Below are positions 6,799 through 14,795 of a stretch of DNA of 24,303 bases, in pieces. Below the pieces are notes generated by a model. That model made no database searches, had not been told where the DNA came from, and worked only from the letters and a program-made list of their open reading frames with translations. The translations under genes and the position numbers were made by a program. The stretch's first letter is position 1. Every line of letters begins with the position of its first letter. Source of the DNA: a virus; the IMG/VR virus record IMGVR_UViG_3300030107_005311, positions 1 through 24,303 of that record; one strand, 5' to 3'.

Positions 6799-6831
6799 AC
6801 ATAGTATAGGGAAACACCATATGGTATTTAG
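6799..6831. promoter_or_regulatory. Divergent gp4/gp54 intergenic region
   Basis: This 33-bp gap must carry the start signals for both strands unless transcription reads in from elsewhere. On the minus strand it has CTAAATA (6831-6825), about 27 bases from the gp4 ATG and similar to the T4 late -10 element. On the plus strand TATAGG lies at 6805-6810, which is weak. A perfect 10-bp palindrome ACCATATGGT sits at 6816-6825. Confidence 0.4.
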
Positions 6832-7869
6832 ATGGCTGGGAACATACCAGGTACAAAATATAGTACGTCAGATTTTCTGAGTAAGTTTGGAAACATTGCT
6901 CAGTCAAGTCAGTATAGAGTTCATTGGGCATGGCCTATTGAGGTTCAAAGATATCTGAGTGCTCAGAAGATACCTTATATTTTAATGAATGAGGGAAGTG
7001 TTTTATGTAAAGCAACTTCACTTCCTGGTTCTTCATTATCAACACATGATGTTGCTAATGATTTTTATGGTGTAACGCAAAAGAGTGCATATCGTCGTCA
7101 GTTTGATGGAAGTATTGATTTAACATTCTATATTGATAGTGATTATGGAATGCTTTATATGTTTGAAGGATGGTTAGAATATATTATGCAAATGAAATGT
7201 GATTCTGGAGATCCTAATAGTAAAGGTGTTACCTATACTGCTTCTTATCCTGATAGTTATAGGTGTTTATTATATCTTCATAAGTTTAATAAAGATCATC
7301 AAGGTGTACCTTCATCCAGAAGAGGAGTACATGGAGCAGCTGCTAATGTGTATGGTGAACCAGGAGATATAGTCTATACATTTATTGAAGCTTTCCCTCA
7401 GAATATATCATCAACATCTGTTTCATATGATCCCTCTCAGAATTTAGAATTTACTGTATCTTTTGCTTATACTAGGTACATTACTAGTAGAAGTGTTAGT
7501 AGGAATGGTGGTACTGCTGGTATACCTAATCCTAGAAGAAGACAATCAACTAAATCTAGTCCTATAGATAATCCTTCTAATCCTAATTTCAAAAATACTA
7601 GACAGGGTGTTCTTAATCATATAGAAACATGGCGTGATAATGAAGGTGAGGATTATGGTGTTCCTATAGTGGGTAGTCCTTATAATAGAGCATTAATTAA
7701 TCAACAAACAGGTGAAGGTGGACAACTTAGTCAAGCAGTTAAGGGACAGAACGTTAATGATAGTGGTGGCGGTGGTAACTCTACTATAAATGGTGTTAAC
7801 CCTTCAGGTAGAACAGGTGAAACATCAGGAGATGTTGCTTTATCAAGAGCAAGAGAAAAGTCCTTATAA
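6832..7869 (+). CDS. 54: gp54-like baseplate tail-tube initiator
   Basis: The 345-aa product resembles T4 gp54 (320 aa). A tube-like domain runs from about residue 20 to 225. It includes ATSLPGSSLSTHDV, FDGSIDLTFYIDSDYGMLYM and FIEAFPQNISSTSVSYDPSQ followed by FTVSFAYTRY. The last matches T4 FTGCHPISVSSPELSYDG and FDVTFAYRVM. The final 120 residues are polar, Gly/Asn/Ser-rich and probably flexible. gp54 sits on the baseplate hub and nucleates tail-tube polymerisation with gp48. It opens the plus-strand hub module and diverges from gp4. Confidence 0.85.
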   Translation: MAGNIPGTKYSTSDFLSKFGNIAQSSQYRVHWAWPIEVQRYLSAQKIPYILMNEGSVLCKATSLPGSSLSTHDVANDFYGVTQKSAYRRQFDGSIDLTFYIDSDYGMLYMFEGWLEYIMQMKCDSGDPNSKGVTYTASYPDSYRCLLYLHKFNKDHQGVPSSRRGVHGAAANVYGEPGDIVYTFIEAFPQNISSTSVSYDPSQNLEFTVSFAYTRYITSRSVSRNGGTAGIPNPRRRQSTKSSPIDNPSNPNFKNTRQGVLNHIETWRDNEGEDYGVPIVGSPYNRALINQQTGEGGQLSQAVKGQNVNDSGGGGNSTINGVNPSGRTGETSGDVALSRAREKSL

Positions 7870-7874
7870 ACCTG

Positions 7875-7881
7875 CTAAATA
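7875..7881 (+). promoter_or_regulatory. Candidate late promoter motif ahead of gp26
   Basis: CTAAATA lies in the 37-bp gap between gp54 and gp26, 25 bases before the gp26 ATG. It resembles the T4 late -10 box TATAAATA, and no -35 box is needed for that class. No Shine-Dalgarno sequence precedes gp26. The same 7-mer occurs ahead of gp4 and gp48 on the other strand. Confidence 0.4.
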
Positions 7882-7906
7882 AACACACATAATATTATAT
7901 TTTGTT

Positions 7907-8629
7907 ATGCCTTTACCAAAAATTGCCACACCAACGTATGAGTTGGAACTGCCGTCAAGTGGAGAAACAATTACATATAGACCTTTCTTAGTTAAAGAAG
8001 AGAAACTTTTAGTACTTGCTATGGAGAGTGAGGATACTAAGAGTATTACGAGAGCAATAAAAGAAGTTCTTAAGTCTTGTATTAAAACAAAAATTAAAGT
8101 AGATACTCTTCCTACATTTGATATTGAATATCTGTTCCTTAATATCAGAGGTAAGTCTGTTGGTGAAGAAGTTGAGGTTACTGTTACTTGTCCTGATGAT
8201 GGAGTAACAGAAGTAGATGTTAATATACCTATAGATAATATCCAAGTTCAAAAATCAAAGGAACATACTAATAATATTAAACTTGATGATACATTGTCTA
8301 TGACAATGAAGTACCCTTCTTTGGATCAATTTATTGAAACTAATTTTGATGTGAATGAATCTAAAGGTACTCAACTTGAACAGTCATTTGATTTGATTGG
8401 TTCTTGTATTGAAACTATCTACAGTGATGAAGAAGCATGGCCTGCTTCTGATTCTACTAAGAAAGAAATTGGTGAGTTTCTTGAGCAGTTAAGTTCAAGT
8501 CAATTCCAAGACATTGAGAAGTTCTTTGAGACTATGCCTAAGCTTTCTTATGATGTAGTTGTTACTAACCCTAAGACTAAGAAGAAGAATACTGTGGTAT
8601 TGGAGGGACTAGCAAGTTTTTTCGGGTAG
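7907..8629 (+). CDS. 26: gp26-like baseplate hub assembly protein (tail assembly chaperone)
   Basis: The 240-aa protein belongs to the T4 gp26 (T4_baseplate) family. It opens with MPLPKIATPTYELELPSSG and TYRPFLVKEEKLL, a start I know from many T4-like marine phages. The central part is a beta-rich module (VEVTVTCPDDG, VDVNIPI), and the C-terminal third is helical (IGEFLEQLSSSQFQDIEKFF). In T4 it is an assembly factor for the baseplate hub. Two codons before the final Gly codon lies a T TTT TTC heptamer. A -1 shift there would replace the last residue and stop with the gp51-like frame, giving a protein of about 302 aa. Its position just before the tape-measure-like genes fits a tape-measure chaperone. 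Confidence 0.86.
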   Translation: MPLPKIATPTYELELPSSGETITYRPFLVKEEKLLVLAMESEDTKSITRAIKEVLKSCIKTKIKVDTLPTFDIEYLFLNIRGKSVGEEVEVTVTCPDDGVTEVDVNIPIDNIQVQKSKEHTNNIKLDDTLSMTMKYPSLDQFIETNFDVNESKGTQLEQSFDLIGSCIETIYSDEEAWPASDSTKKEIGEFLEQLSSSQFQDIEKFFETMPKLSYDVVVTNPKTKKKNTVVLEGLASFFG

Positions 8630-8655
8630 CACTCTCCCATATGAATTTGGAGAGT
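8602..8655 (+). promoter_or_regulatory. Programmed -1 ribosomal frameshift signal, gp26 to gp51
   Basis: Four elements are correctly ordered and spaced. GGAGGG at 8602-8607 is a Shine-Dalgarno-like stimulator, 9 bases ahead of the slip site. The heptamer T TTT TTC at 8617-8623 is in the gp26 frame as TTT TTC. A 7-base spacer follows at 8624-8630. A perfect 7-bp stem ACTCTCC (8631-8637) with GGAGAGT (8649-8655) closes an 11-nt loop. After the slip, reading continues CGG GTA GCA CTC and joins the gp51-like frame with no stop until 8812. The gp51 ATG at 8641 lies in the loop. Confidence 0.85.
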
Positions 8656-8814
8656 TACTTCAGGATTAATTTTGCTTTGATGCAGTACCATAAATACAGC
8701 TTGACGGAGATAGAAAACATGATGCCTTGGGAACGAGACATCTATGTAGAACTCCTTAAACAACACCTCGAAGAAGAACGAGAAAAGCAAAAGCAACAAG
8801 CGAATGCCCAGTAA
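8641..8814 (+). CDS. 51: gp51-like short frame, probably expressed as a -1 frameshift extension of gp26
   Basis: The frame from ATG 8641 gives 57 aa. From the frameshift site (CGG 8623) it adds 63 residues to gp26. The product reads NLESYFRINFALMQYHKYSLTEIENMMP, then a charged helix (YVELLKQHLEEEREKQKQQ). The pattern of a Tyr/Trp-rich helix, 'Y-S-L-T-E-I-E-x-M-P' and a charged C-terminal helix resembles the T part of G/GT tail assembly chaperones. It also resembles the cyanophage genes labelled gp51. No Shine-Dalgarno sequence precedes ATG 8641, and that ATG lies in a hairpin loop, so independent initiation looks weak. It is far shorter than T4 gp51 (249 aa). The end overlaps the next gene by 11 bases. 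Confidence 0.72.
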   Translation: MNLESYFRINFALMQYHKYSLTEIENMMPWERDIYVELLKQHLEEEREKQKQQANAQ

Positions 8815-11029
8815 CAATAAAAATATAATAGGTGATTTAAGGGGGAAATTTGATCCTCATTATAAGTTAGCGTCTAATGTTGAAGGGATTGGGAAACAAT
8901 TAGATATTAAAATTGCTCAGTTGCATAAGACTTTAAGTAAGTCCTTTGTAACACAAAGGAAAACTTTGACGAGAGTTATTGGTCTTGAGAAAAGGGTTGG
9001 TGTTACTGAAGGTAAAGTTAATGTTATTGAAAGTATAGTTAGTGAGTTAGAAGCACAACAGGCAGCAGAGGAGCAAGCAAAGGAAGGTATAGATGAGATA
9101 TTAAATGATATACATGAAGCAGAAGCAGAAGCAGAAGTAGGTGGTACAAAACCAAAACCAAAGGCTAAGAAGAAACCAAAGGCTAAGAAGAAACCAGTAG
9201 CAAAGAAGAGGGGTAAAAAATCTTTTAGTAAAACTAAGGGTAAAGTTAAAGCTGAAAAGTTTTTTAATCTTGCTCAAGAGGTGAGAGCACAAGGAACTTT
9301 AGGTGGTGAGACATTAACTCCAGAGCAAAGGAAGGCAGGTTTTAAAGCAGCAAAGGATGGAGCAGATTCAGTAGGTTGGAAAGAATTTCTTGATTCAGTT
9401 GAGGAGACAAAGGGAGCAGCATCTAGTGAAGGAATAACTCCAAATACTAAGATGCTTCCTGGTAGTAGTGATATGGGACAGGGTGTGTTAGAGGGTATTG
9501 CTACTGATGTTAAAAGTATTCTAGGTGTTATTGATTCACGTACTGAAGCAGAAGAGGATGCTGCTGATGAGATAAAGCAAGAGAAAGAGAAAGATACTAG
9601 AAAAGATAAGGAGGAAAAGAAAGAGGCGAAAGCAAATAAGAAAGGGCCACTTCCTGGTTTTATTAAGAAGGCAACTGCACCAGTTGAAAATATATTAGGT
9701 GCTATTGTAAAAACATTTTCACTTCTTCTTGCTGGTTGGGGAATTACTAAGTTACTTGATTGGTTGGGTAATCCTAAGAATGCTAAAGCAGTAGAAGAAC
9801 TAAAAGATTTTATAACAGTTGCACTTCCTCCTATTCTTAAAGGTATTCTAGCACTAGTTGCATTAGATATAGGATTAAAAGTATTTGCTTTTGCTAAGAT
9901 GCTTGCGTCGGGTAGTCTTAAATTGTTGATGGGACTTAAGCAGATGGCAATTGGTGTTGCTAAATGGGCTATGGCTAATCCAAGATTAGCAATTGCTATG
10001 GGATTGGGTGCTGCAGCAATAGGATTATTTTTGTCTAGTGATGGTGGTAGTGGTGATGATGATACTGAACAGGGAACATCGGATAATAATATTGAATCTG
10101 AAGTTGAATTAAATGGTGGTGGATTAGTTCCAATTCAAAAATTTAAAGAAGGTGGATTTGTATCTGGTCCTAGCGGAGTTGATAAAGTTCCTGCAAAATT
10201 AACAGCAGGTGAATTTGTTATGAGTAAAGGAGCAGTTCAAAAGTATGGTGCTAGTACTCTTGCAAATATGAATGCTGCTGGAGGTGGAACTAACAGACCA
10301 ACAATGGGTAGATATAATGAAGGTGGTTTAGCTAAACAAGGTGTCGTAACTAACCCAGAAGTGAAAAAACAACAAGAAGCATATATGCTTAAGTTTGTTA
10401 ATGAAGAAAGAGCATTGCAGGGTATGGAACCTTTAAATAATCTAACTTATGCTCCAGGTGTGGAACTTACAAAACCAATGGGTAAAGAATATTTTGGTGG
10501 TGGAATAAAAGAAACATCAAATACTTTTACAGATATTGATAAGGGTATCAAGAGCAAATTTGAAACAAAAACAATGGGTGATCAATCCATAATGCGTGGA
10601 TCAATCGGTCAAACAACAGAAAAAGATAGGGACAAGTTTTTTGCAGAAAACCCACATGCAAAAGCATTATTAAATCTCAAGAATCAGTCTGAACTAGATG
10701 CTTTAGGTGGTGACATATCTGCAAGTGCCAAAATGAATGGTGGTGGTTTAGTTCCAATTCAAAACTTCCAAGGTGGTGGTTTAGTTCAGGGATTTCAAGG
10801 TGGTGGAGGGGTTAAAGCGGTTAAGACTGCTACTCAATTAATTAATAGTGTTCCAGGTAATAGTGGAGGAAGTAGTAGTGGAGCAACTATTCTTCCAGTA
10901 CCTTCTGGTTCTGGTAGTGGTAATGCAGGTAATAGTGGTAGTGTGGATAACTTAGTTATGTTTTCTCCTGTTGATGGTGATAATCTTTCATCATTAATAA
11001 TGAAATCAATGTATAGCATCTTAGATTAA
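8804..11029 (+). CDS. Tape-measure-like protein, 741 aa
   Basis: Domain order: a probable coiled coil at residues 25-105; a Lys/Pro/Ala repeat at about 117-145; a charged helical stretch at 245-280; and hydrophobic segments near 300-320, 337-370 and 395-412. A Gly-rich part contains GGFVSGPSGVDKVPAKLTAG and EFVMSKGAVQKYG (about 447-482), a signature common in phage tape measures. NGGGLVPIQ occurs twice (about 436 and 643). A last Gly/Ser-rich linker follows ILPVP and precedes a short helix. Tape measures set tail length inside the tube and help DNA entry. The position right after a frameshifted chaperone gene supports this. It is not a clear sequence match to T4 gp29. Confidence 0.72.
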   Translation: MPSNNKNIIGDLRGKFDPHYKLASNVEGIGKQLDIKIAQLHKTLSKSFVTQRKTLTRVIGLEKRVGVTEGKVNVIESIVSELEAQQAAEEQAKEGIDEILNDIHEAEAEAEVGGTKPKPKAKKKPKAKKKPVAKKRGKKSFSKTKGKVKAEKFFNLAQEVRAQGTLGGETLTPEQRKAGFKAAKDGADSVGWKEFLDSVEETKGAASSEGITPNTKMLPGSSDMGQGVLEGIATDVKSILGVIDSRTEAEEDAADEIKQEKEKDTRKDKEEKKEAKANKKGPLPGFIKKATAPVENILGAIVKTFSLLLAGWGITKLLDWLGNPKNAKAVEELKDFITVALPPILKGILALVALDIGLKVFAFAKMLASGSLKLLMGLKQMAIGVAKWAMANPRLAIAMGLGAAAIGLFLSSDGGSGDDDTEQGTSDNNIESEVELNGGGLVPIQKFKEGGFVSGPSGVDKVPAKLTAGEFVMSKGAVQKYGASTLANMNAAGGGTNRPTMGRYNEGGLAKQGVVTNPEVKKQQEAYMLKFVNEERALQGMEPLNNLTYAPGVELTKPMGKEYFGGGIKETSNTFTDIDKGIKSKFETKTMGDQSIMRGSIGQTTEKDRDKFFAENPHAKALLNLKNQSELDALGGDISASAKMNGGGLVPIQNFQGGGLVQGFQGGGGVKAVKTATQLINSVPGNSGGSSSGATILPVPSGSGSGNAGNSGSVDNLVMFSPVDGDNLSSLIMKSMYSILD

Positions 11030-13170
11030 TGTTGGGAAGTATTCTAGGTGGTGCTGCTAAGGGTTTACTGAAGAAACCCAAGAAGATTAATCCAGATAAA
11101 TTTGCTGGAAAGATGGAGGAGACTAAGGAGTCTTCTGGATCTAAAGGAGGTGCATTAGCATTATCACCATCAGAATCTATTGTTAAAGTTGTAGATATAA
11201 AACCTAATGAACCAAAGGTAAAGGTAAAAGGTGGGCCTTTGGCTGAGATACAAGAGGGTGTTCATTCAATTGTTGTAGCACTTTCAAATGAATCAAAGGC
11301 AAAGAAGAAAAGGTTAAAAGCGAAAAGAAAGAACCAAGAGAAGAAGAAGAGAGCATTTTTAGAATCTTTGTCTGAAATTGGTAGTGTTGGTGCTAAGATT
11401 GGTGGTGCTATAGCATCCAAATCTGGGGTGGGTAGTCTTCTATCTAATATTTGGAAGACAATAGGTATATTATTTGTTGGATGGATGATGAATCATCTTC
11501 CAAAAATTATTGCATTTATTCAGAAGTTTGTTGAGATTGTTGGTAAGATAGGTAAGTTCTTAGAACCTATTGTCAAGGCTGTATTTGCCACGATGGTATG
11601 GATAACAGATAAAGGAACAAAACTTACTGCTATGCTTGTTGGTGTTAAACCAGATGAAGCATTAAACAATAGTATCATAAAGAATTTTACTGAGATACAG
11701 AAGAGGATACCTTTAATTGAAGCAATATTTGCTACCTTTGCTCTTCTTAAAGCAAGGAGTGTATTATCAAAACAACCTAAAGTTAAAAAACCAAAGTCCA
11801 CAAAAATAAAACCTAGAACTAAATCAGCAAAGTTAACTCAGAATAGAAGAACTTCTCAGGCAGTAAGGAATAGATTTGCTAGAAGATTTGGTGGAAATGC
11901 TTCTAGGGCAAGGTTTGGTGGCAATGTACCAGGTAGACTTGGAACTAGAGGAAGTAGTATCTTTGGTAGAGGATTTAATAAAGGTGTTGGTAGACTTGGA
12001 TTAAAGATGTTTGGTAAAGGTCCAATGAAGATCATTGCTAAGTTTGCAAAGATACCTATCATTGGCCCTCTTATTGTTGCAGTAACTCAGTTACTATCAG
12101 GAGAACCACTTGGTAAAGCATTATTTATGGGTGTTGGTGCAGGATTAGGTGGAGTTTTAGGTGGTTTACTTTCTGGTGCATTAGGTATTGGTACTGCAGG
12201 TTTTGGTGCAGTTTTAGCACCAGCTATTATGATAATGGCTGAAGGTATTGGTGCATTTGTTGGTGAGTTATTATATGATGGGTTCCTTGGTAAAGGATGG
12301 GGTGCTGCAGGTCAAAAATTGAAGGATACTGTAGTGGGTTTCTTTAAACAGACTGGTGAGATAATTAAATCAGTTTGGAAGTGGATAATGGGTGGTGGAT
12401 TGATTGAGTTGGGTAAGAGTGTGGGTAAGGGAATAGTATATTTCTTAAATCCTGCAGGATTCTGGTGGGATATGGCCAAGAAACTTGGTGGTGTTATGAA
12501 AGCAGTTGGAGAATGGATAGGTGGTGCAATGTTGAGGTTTATTGATAATTTCTTTAAAGAAACTGCTATAGAAATTCCTGATGGAGGTGGTATTAGAGCT
12601 GGACTTACTCTTGCAGCTCAAACTTTAGGATTATATGATTGGTTAGCGGGTATTGGATATGCTGGAGGTAAGAAAGGACAAATAGATAAGTTTCCAAATC
12701 TATTACAGTTGTATAATCCATTTAAGTATGTTCCTTTATTGTTTAAGTCTTTCTTTCCAGAGAAAGCAAAAGCAATGGCAGAAAAGAAAGCAGCAGTTGA
12801 ACGTGGAGATGTAGCAAAGAAAAATATATTTGGTGTAGAATTAAGTGATGAACATCAGAGTGAGGAATATCTTAAGAAGAGAGATAGTGGACAAATAACA
12901 AGTGGAGATAGTGGACAAATAGCAAGTGATTCAACAAGTCAGAAAACAGAACAAAATGCTTCTAGTATTAGTCATTCTGCTTCTTATGATAGAGTCGATG
13001 TGCAAAAAGGTGGTAGAGGTTCTGCTATAATACCAGTACCTATTAATCAGATGCAGGGTGGTACTTCAGGTGGTTCTGGTGGAGGTGCATCTTCTAGTGG
13101 AGTAAATAAGTATGATGTTGTAAGTGATTTAAAGAAGACTATGGTTCTTGCTAAGTTGTATCCAGGATAA
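11029..13170 (+). CDS. Second tape-measure-like or hub protein, 713 aa
   Basis: The product has a Lys/Glu-rich N-terminal half. Strong hydrophobic segments lie at about residues 138-172 (IWKTIGILFVGWMMNHLPKI and following), 331-355 and 360-425 (Gly/Ala-rich). A basic Arg/Lys/Gly-rich region lies between (250-330). The C-terminus has SAIIPVPIN, a Gly/Ser linker and a short helix (YDVVSDLKKTMVLAKLYPG). This layout parallels the 741-aa neighbour, suggesting that the two are diverged paralogs. The hydrophobic segments are typical of tape measures or of proteins that enter the host membrane. By position (before gp27) it could stand for T4 gp28 or gp29. Its start shares one base with the previous stop (TAATG). 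Confidence 0.6.
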   Translation: MLGSILGGAAKGLLKKPKKINPDKFAGKMEETKESSGSKGGALALSPSESIVKVVDIKPNEPKVKVKGGPLAEIQEGVHSIVVALSNESKAKKKRLKAKRKNQEKKKRAFLESLSEIGSVGAKIGGAIASKSGVGSLLSNIWKTIGILFVGWMMNHLPKIIAFIQKFVEIVGKIGKFLEPIVKAVFATMVWITDKGTKLTAMLVGVKPDEALNNSIIKNFTEIQKRIPLIEAIFATFALLKARSVLSKQPKVKKPKSTKIKPRTKSAKLTQNRRTSQAVRNRFARRFGGNASRARFGGNVPGRLGTRGSSIFGRGFNKGVGRLGLKMFGKGPMKIIAKFAKIPIIGPLIVAVTQLLSGEPLGKALFMGVGAGLGGVLGGLLSGALGIGTAGFGAVLAPAIMIMAEGIGAFVGELLYDGFLGKGWGAAGQKLKDTVVGFFKQTGEIIKSVWKWIMGGGLIELGKSVGKGIVYFLNPAGFWWDMAKKLGGVMKAVGEWIGGAMLRFIDNFFKETAIEIPDGGGIRAGLTLAAQTLGLYDWLAGIGYAGGKKGQIDKFPNLLQLYNPFKYVPLLFKSFFPEKAKAMAEKKAAVERGDVAKKNIFGVELSDEHQSEEYLKKRDSGQITSGDSGQIASDSTSQKTEQNASSISHSASYDRVDVQKGGRGSAIIPVPINQMQGGTSGGSGGGASSSGVNKYDVVSDLKKTMVLAKLYPG

Positions 13171-14507
13171 TGTCTAAGACAAAAGAAAAATCAACGTTCA
13201 GGGAACTATCCATATCTAATCCAAAGACTAACAATTCTGCTAGTCTTACTGGAGGATTTATTGAGTTAAATTATTATGAGAGTATCCTTTCTAATCATAT
13301 TACTGCATCATTAGTCATTGCAGATACTGGTAATACTATAGGTGAAGGTAAGAATAAGAAAGATCTTTTAAATGGATTACCAGTAAGAGGTGGTGAACCA
13401 GTAAGAATAAGGGCATTAGATAAGAATGATAATGAGTTAAAGTTTGTAGGAACACAAGGTGCTTTTTATGTTAATAGAATAAAGAATGTTCTTACTTCAA
13501 CCAAACAAACTGTAATGCAATTTGATCTCTGTACTAGGGAATATATTGCTAATGAGCAAGTAAGAGTTCAGAAAAGGTATAGTGGAAAGATATCTGAATC
13601 AGTTAAGAAGATATTAAAGGATGTTCTTAAGAGTAAGAAACCTAAGGATATAGAAGAGGTTGCTAATTCATATAATTTTATTGGTAATTTAAAGAAACCA
13701 TTATATACTTTAACTTGGTTAGCATCTAAGTCTATACCTTCTGATGGTGCATATGGAAAGAGTGCTGGATTCTTTTTCTTTGAGACAAAGGATGGGTATC
13801 AATTTAAATCTATTGATTCTTTGATAGGGCCTACTAGAGGTGGTGGTAGTGCAGACTCAAAAAATTCAAAGAAGTATGAGTTTACTAATCTTCCTGACAA
13901 AAGAGAAGGGTTTGGTAAGATATTAAAATATAATGTAAACAAAAATATTGATCTCCATGAGAAACTTACGATTGGTGCATACAATTCTAGGTTTACATTC
14001 TTTAATCCATATACTTTTCATGTGAAGCATAAAGATATTTCTATGAAAGATAATCAGTCAGGTGGTAAAGTTAAAACAGCAGGAACCGAATTGGATTTTG
14101 TAGCACCAGAGTTTACTCAATCAATTACAAGAGGATTTAGTGCTGTCCTTGATGTGGGAACTTTGCCTACTGGTAAGGATGGTAAAGAGCAGATTGATAA
14201 TTGGAGAAAGAAAAAGGATGAGACTAACGATAGAGTAACTGATAGAATGATACAAGCAATTACTAGATATAATCAGATATATTCTATCAGTGTTGATATC
14301 ATGATAGAAGGTGACTTTTCATTGAAGGCTGGTGATACAATATACTGTGAGTTTCCTGATGTCTCTGCTCAAACTAAGAGACCTAGCAAGGAAACTAGTG
14401 GACTGTATTTAATTTCCAGTCTATGTCATAAAGTTACCTCTTCTAATACCCTAACTTCATTGAATTTAATTCGTGATTCTTATGGTACAAAGAAAGGGGT
14501 TAAATAA
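13170..14507 (+). CDS. 27: gp27-like baseplate hub protein
   Basis: The 445-aa protein begins with SKTKEKSTFRELSISNPKTN and a beta-rich domain (FIELNYYESILSNHITASLV). Its end, VDIMIEGDFSLKAGDTIYCE, YLISSLCHKVTSSNTLTSLN and LIRD, parallels T4 gp27 ([37 protein letters not shown]). gp27 forms the trimeric hub ring that carries the gp5 spike and meets the tail tube. The position between tape-measure-like genes and the gp5-like gene agrees with this. It is slightly longer than T4 gp27 (391 aa). It follows the previous gene with a TAATG overlap. Confidence in the family is good, though similarity to T4 is mostly at the C-terminus. Confidence 0.8.
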   Translation: MSKTKEKSTFRELSISNPKTNNSASLTGGFIELNYYESILSNHITASLVIADTGNTIGEGKNKKDLLNGLPVRGGEPVRIRALDKNDNELKFVGTQGAFYVNRIKNVLTSTKQTVMQFDLCTREYIANEQVRVQKRYSGKISESVKKILKDVLKSKKPKDIEEVANSYNFIGNLKKPLYTLTWLASKSIPSDGAYGKSAGFFFFETKDGYQFKSIDSLIGPTRGGGSADSKNSKKYEFTNLPDKREGFGKILKYNVNKNIDLHEKLTIGAYNSRFTFFNPYTFHVKHKDISMKDNQSGGKVKTAGTELDFVAPEFTQSITRGFSAVLDVGTLPTGKDGKEQIDNWRKKKDETNDRVTDRMIQAITRYNQIYSISVDIMIEGDFSLKAGDTIYCEFPDVSAQTKRPSKETSGLYLISSLCHKVTSSNTLTSLNLIRDSYGTKKGVK

Positions 14508-14525
14508 CACAGGAGGAATTTAACT

Positions 14526-14795
14526 ATGACAACTAAAACACCTAACCACGATTTAAATCATGAAGTTTATCTCGATCCTAAAGATGGTAAAGAGCATATC
14601 AATCATGGTATGCATGAGTATACAAAAGAAGATTTAGAGATGCACAATGATGCATTCCATGCTCATGAGGAGAATGAAGAAAATCCTGGTGATGCTAAGA
14701 TAAATGATTGGCACACCCGCCATGAGGATACACATCTTGAAGTGTATTGTGACAACCACCCAGACGCACAGGAGTGTAGAGTTTACGACGAATGA
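14526..14795 (+). CDS. His- and acid-rich small protein, 89 aa
   Basis: This small gene has a strong ribosome site (AGGAGGA, 14512-14518) 7 bases before ATG 14526. Its stop overlaps the giant gp5-like gene as ATGA. The 89 residues include 12 His by my count, many Glu/Asp, and two Cys near the end (EVYCDNHPDAQECRVYDE). Motifs such as HINHGMHEY, HNDAFHAHEEN and DWHTRHEDTHLEVY look well suited to bind metal ions. There is no signal peptide or membrane segment. I do not recognise the family. Its place between hub genes 27 and 5 suggests a role at the hub or spike, by context only. Confidence 0.68.
   Translation: MTTKTPNHDLNHEVYLDPKDGKEHINHGMHEYTKEDLEMHNDAFHAHEENEENPGDAKINDWHTRHEDTHLEVYCDNHPDAQECRVYDE

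Noticed and set aside
8689-8696. CATAAATA, one base off the T4 late -10 box, before the 741-aa gene
   Set aside because: It lies within the gp51-like coding frame, 100 bases from the next start; chance occurrence is likely in AT-rich DNA.
9148-9212. Repeated Lys-Pro-Lys-Ala coding units
   Set aside because: Coding low-complexity repeat within the tape-measure-like gene, a common linker type; no sign of an independent DNA element.
10380-10440. FVNEERALQGMEPL in the 741-aa protein, resembling a CAP/SCP domain start
   Set aside because: The following conserved His and Glu residues of CAP domains are not seen; I believe it is part of the tape-measure family.
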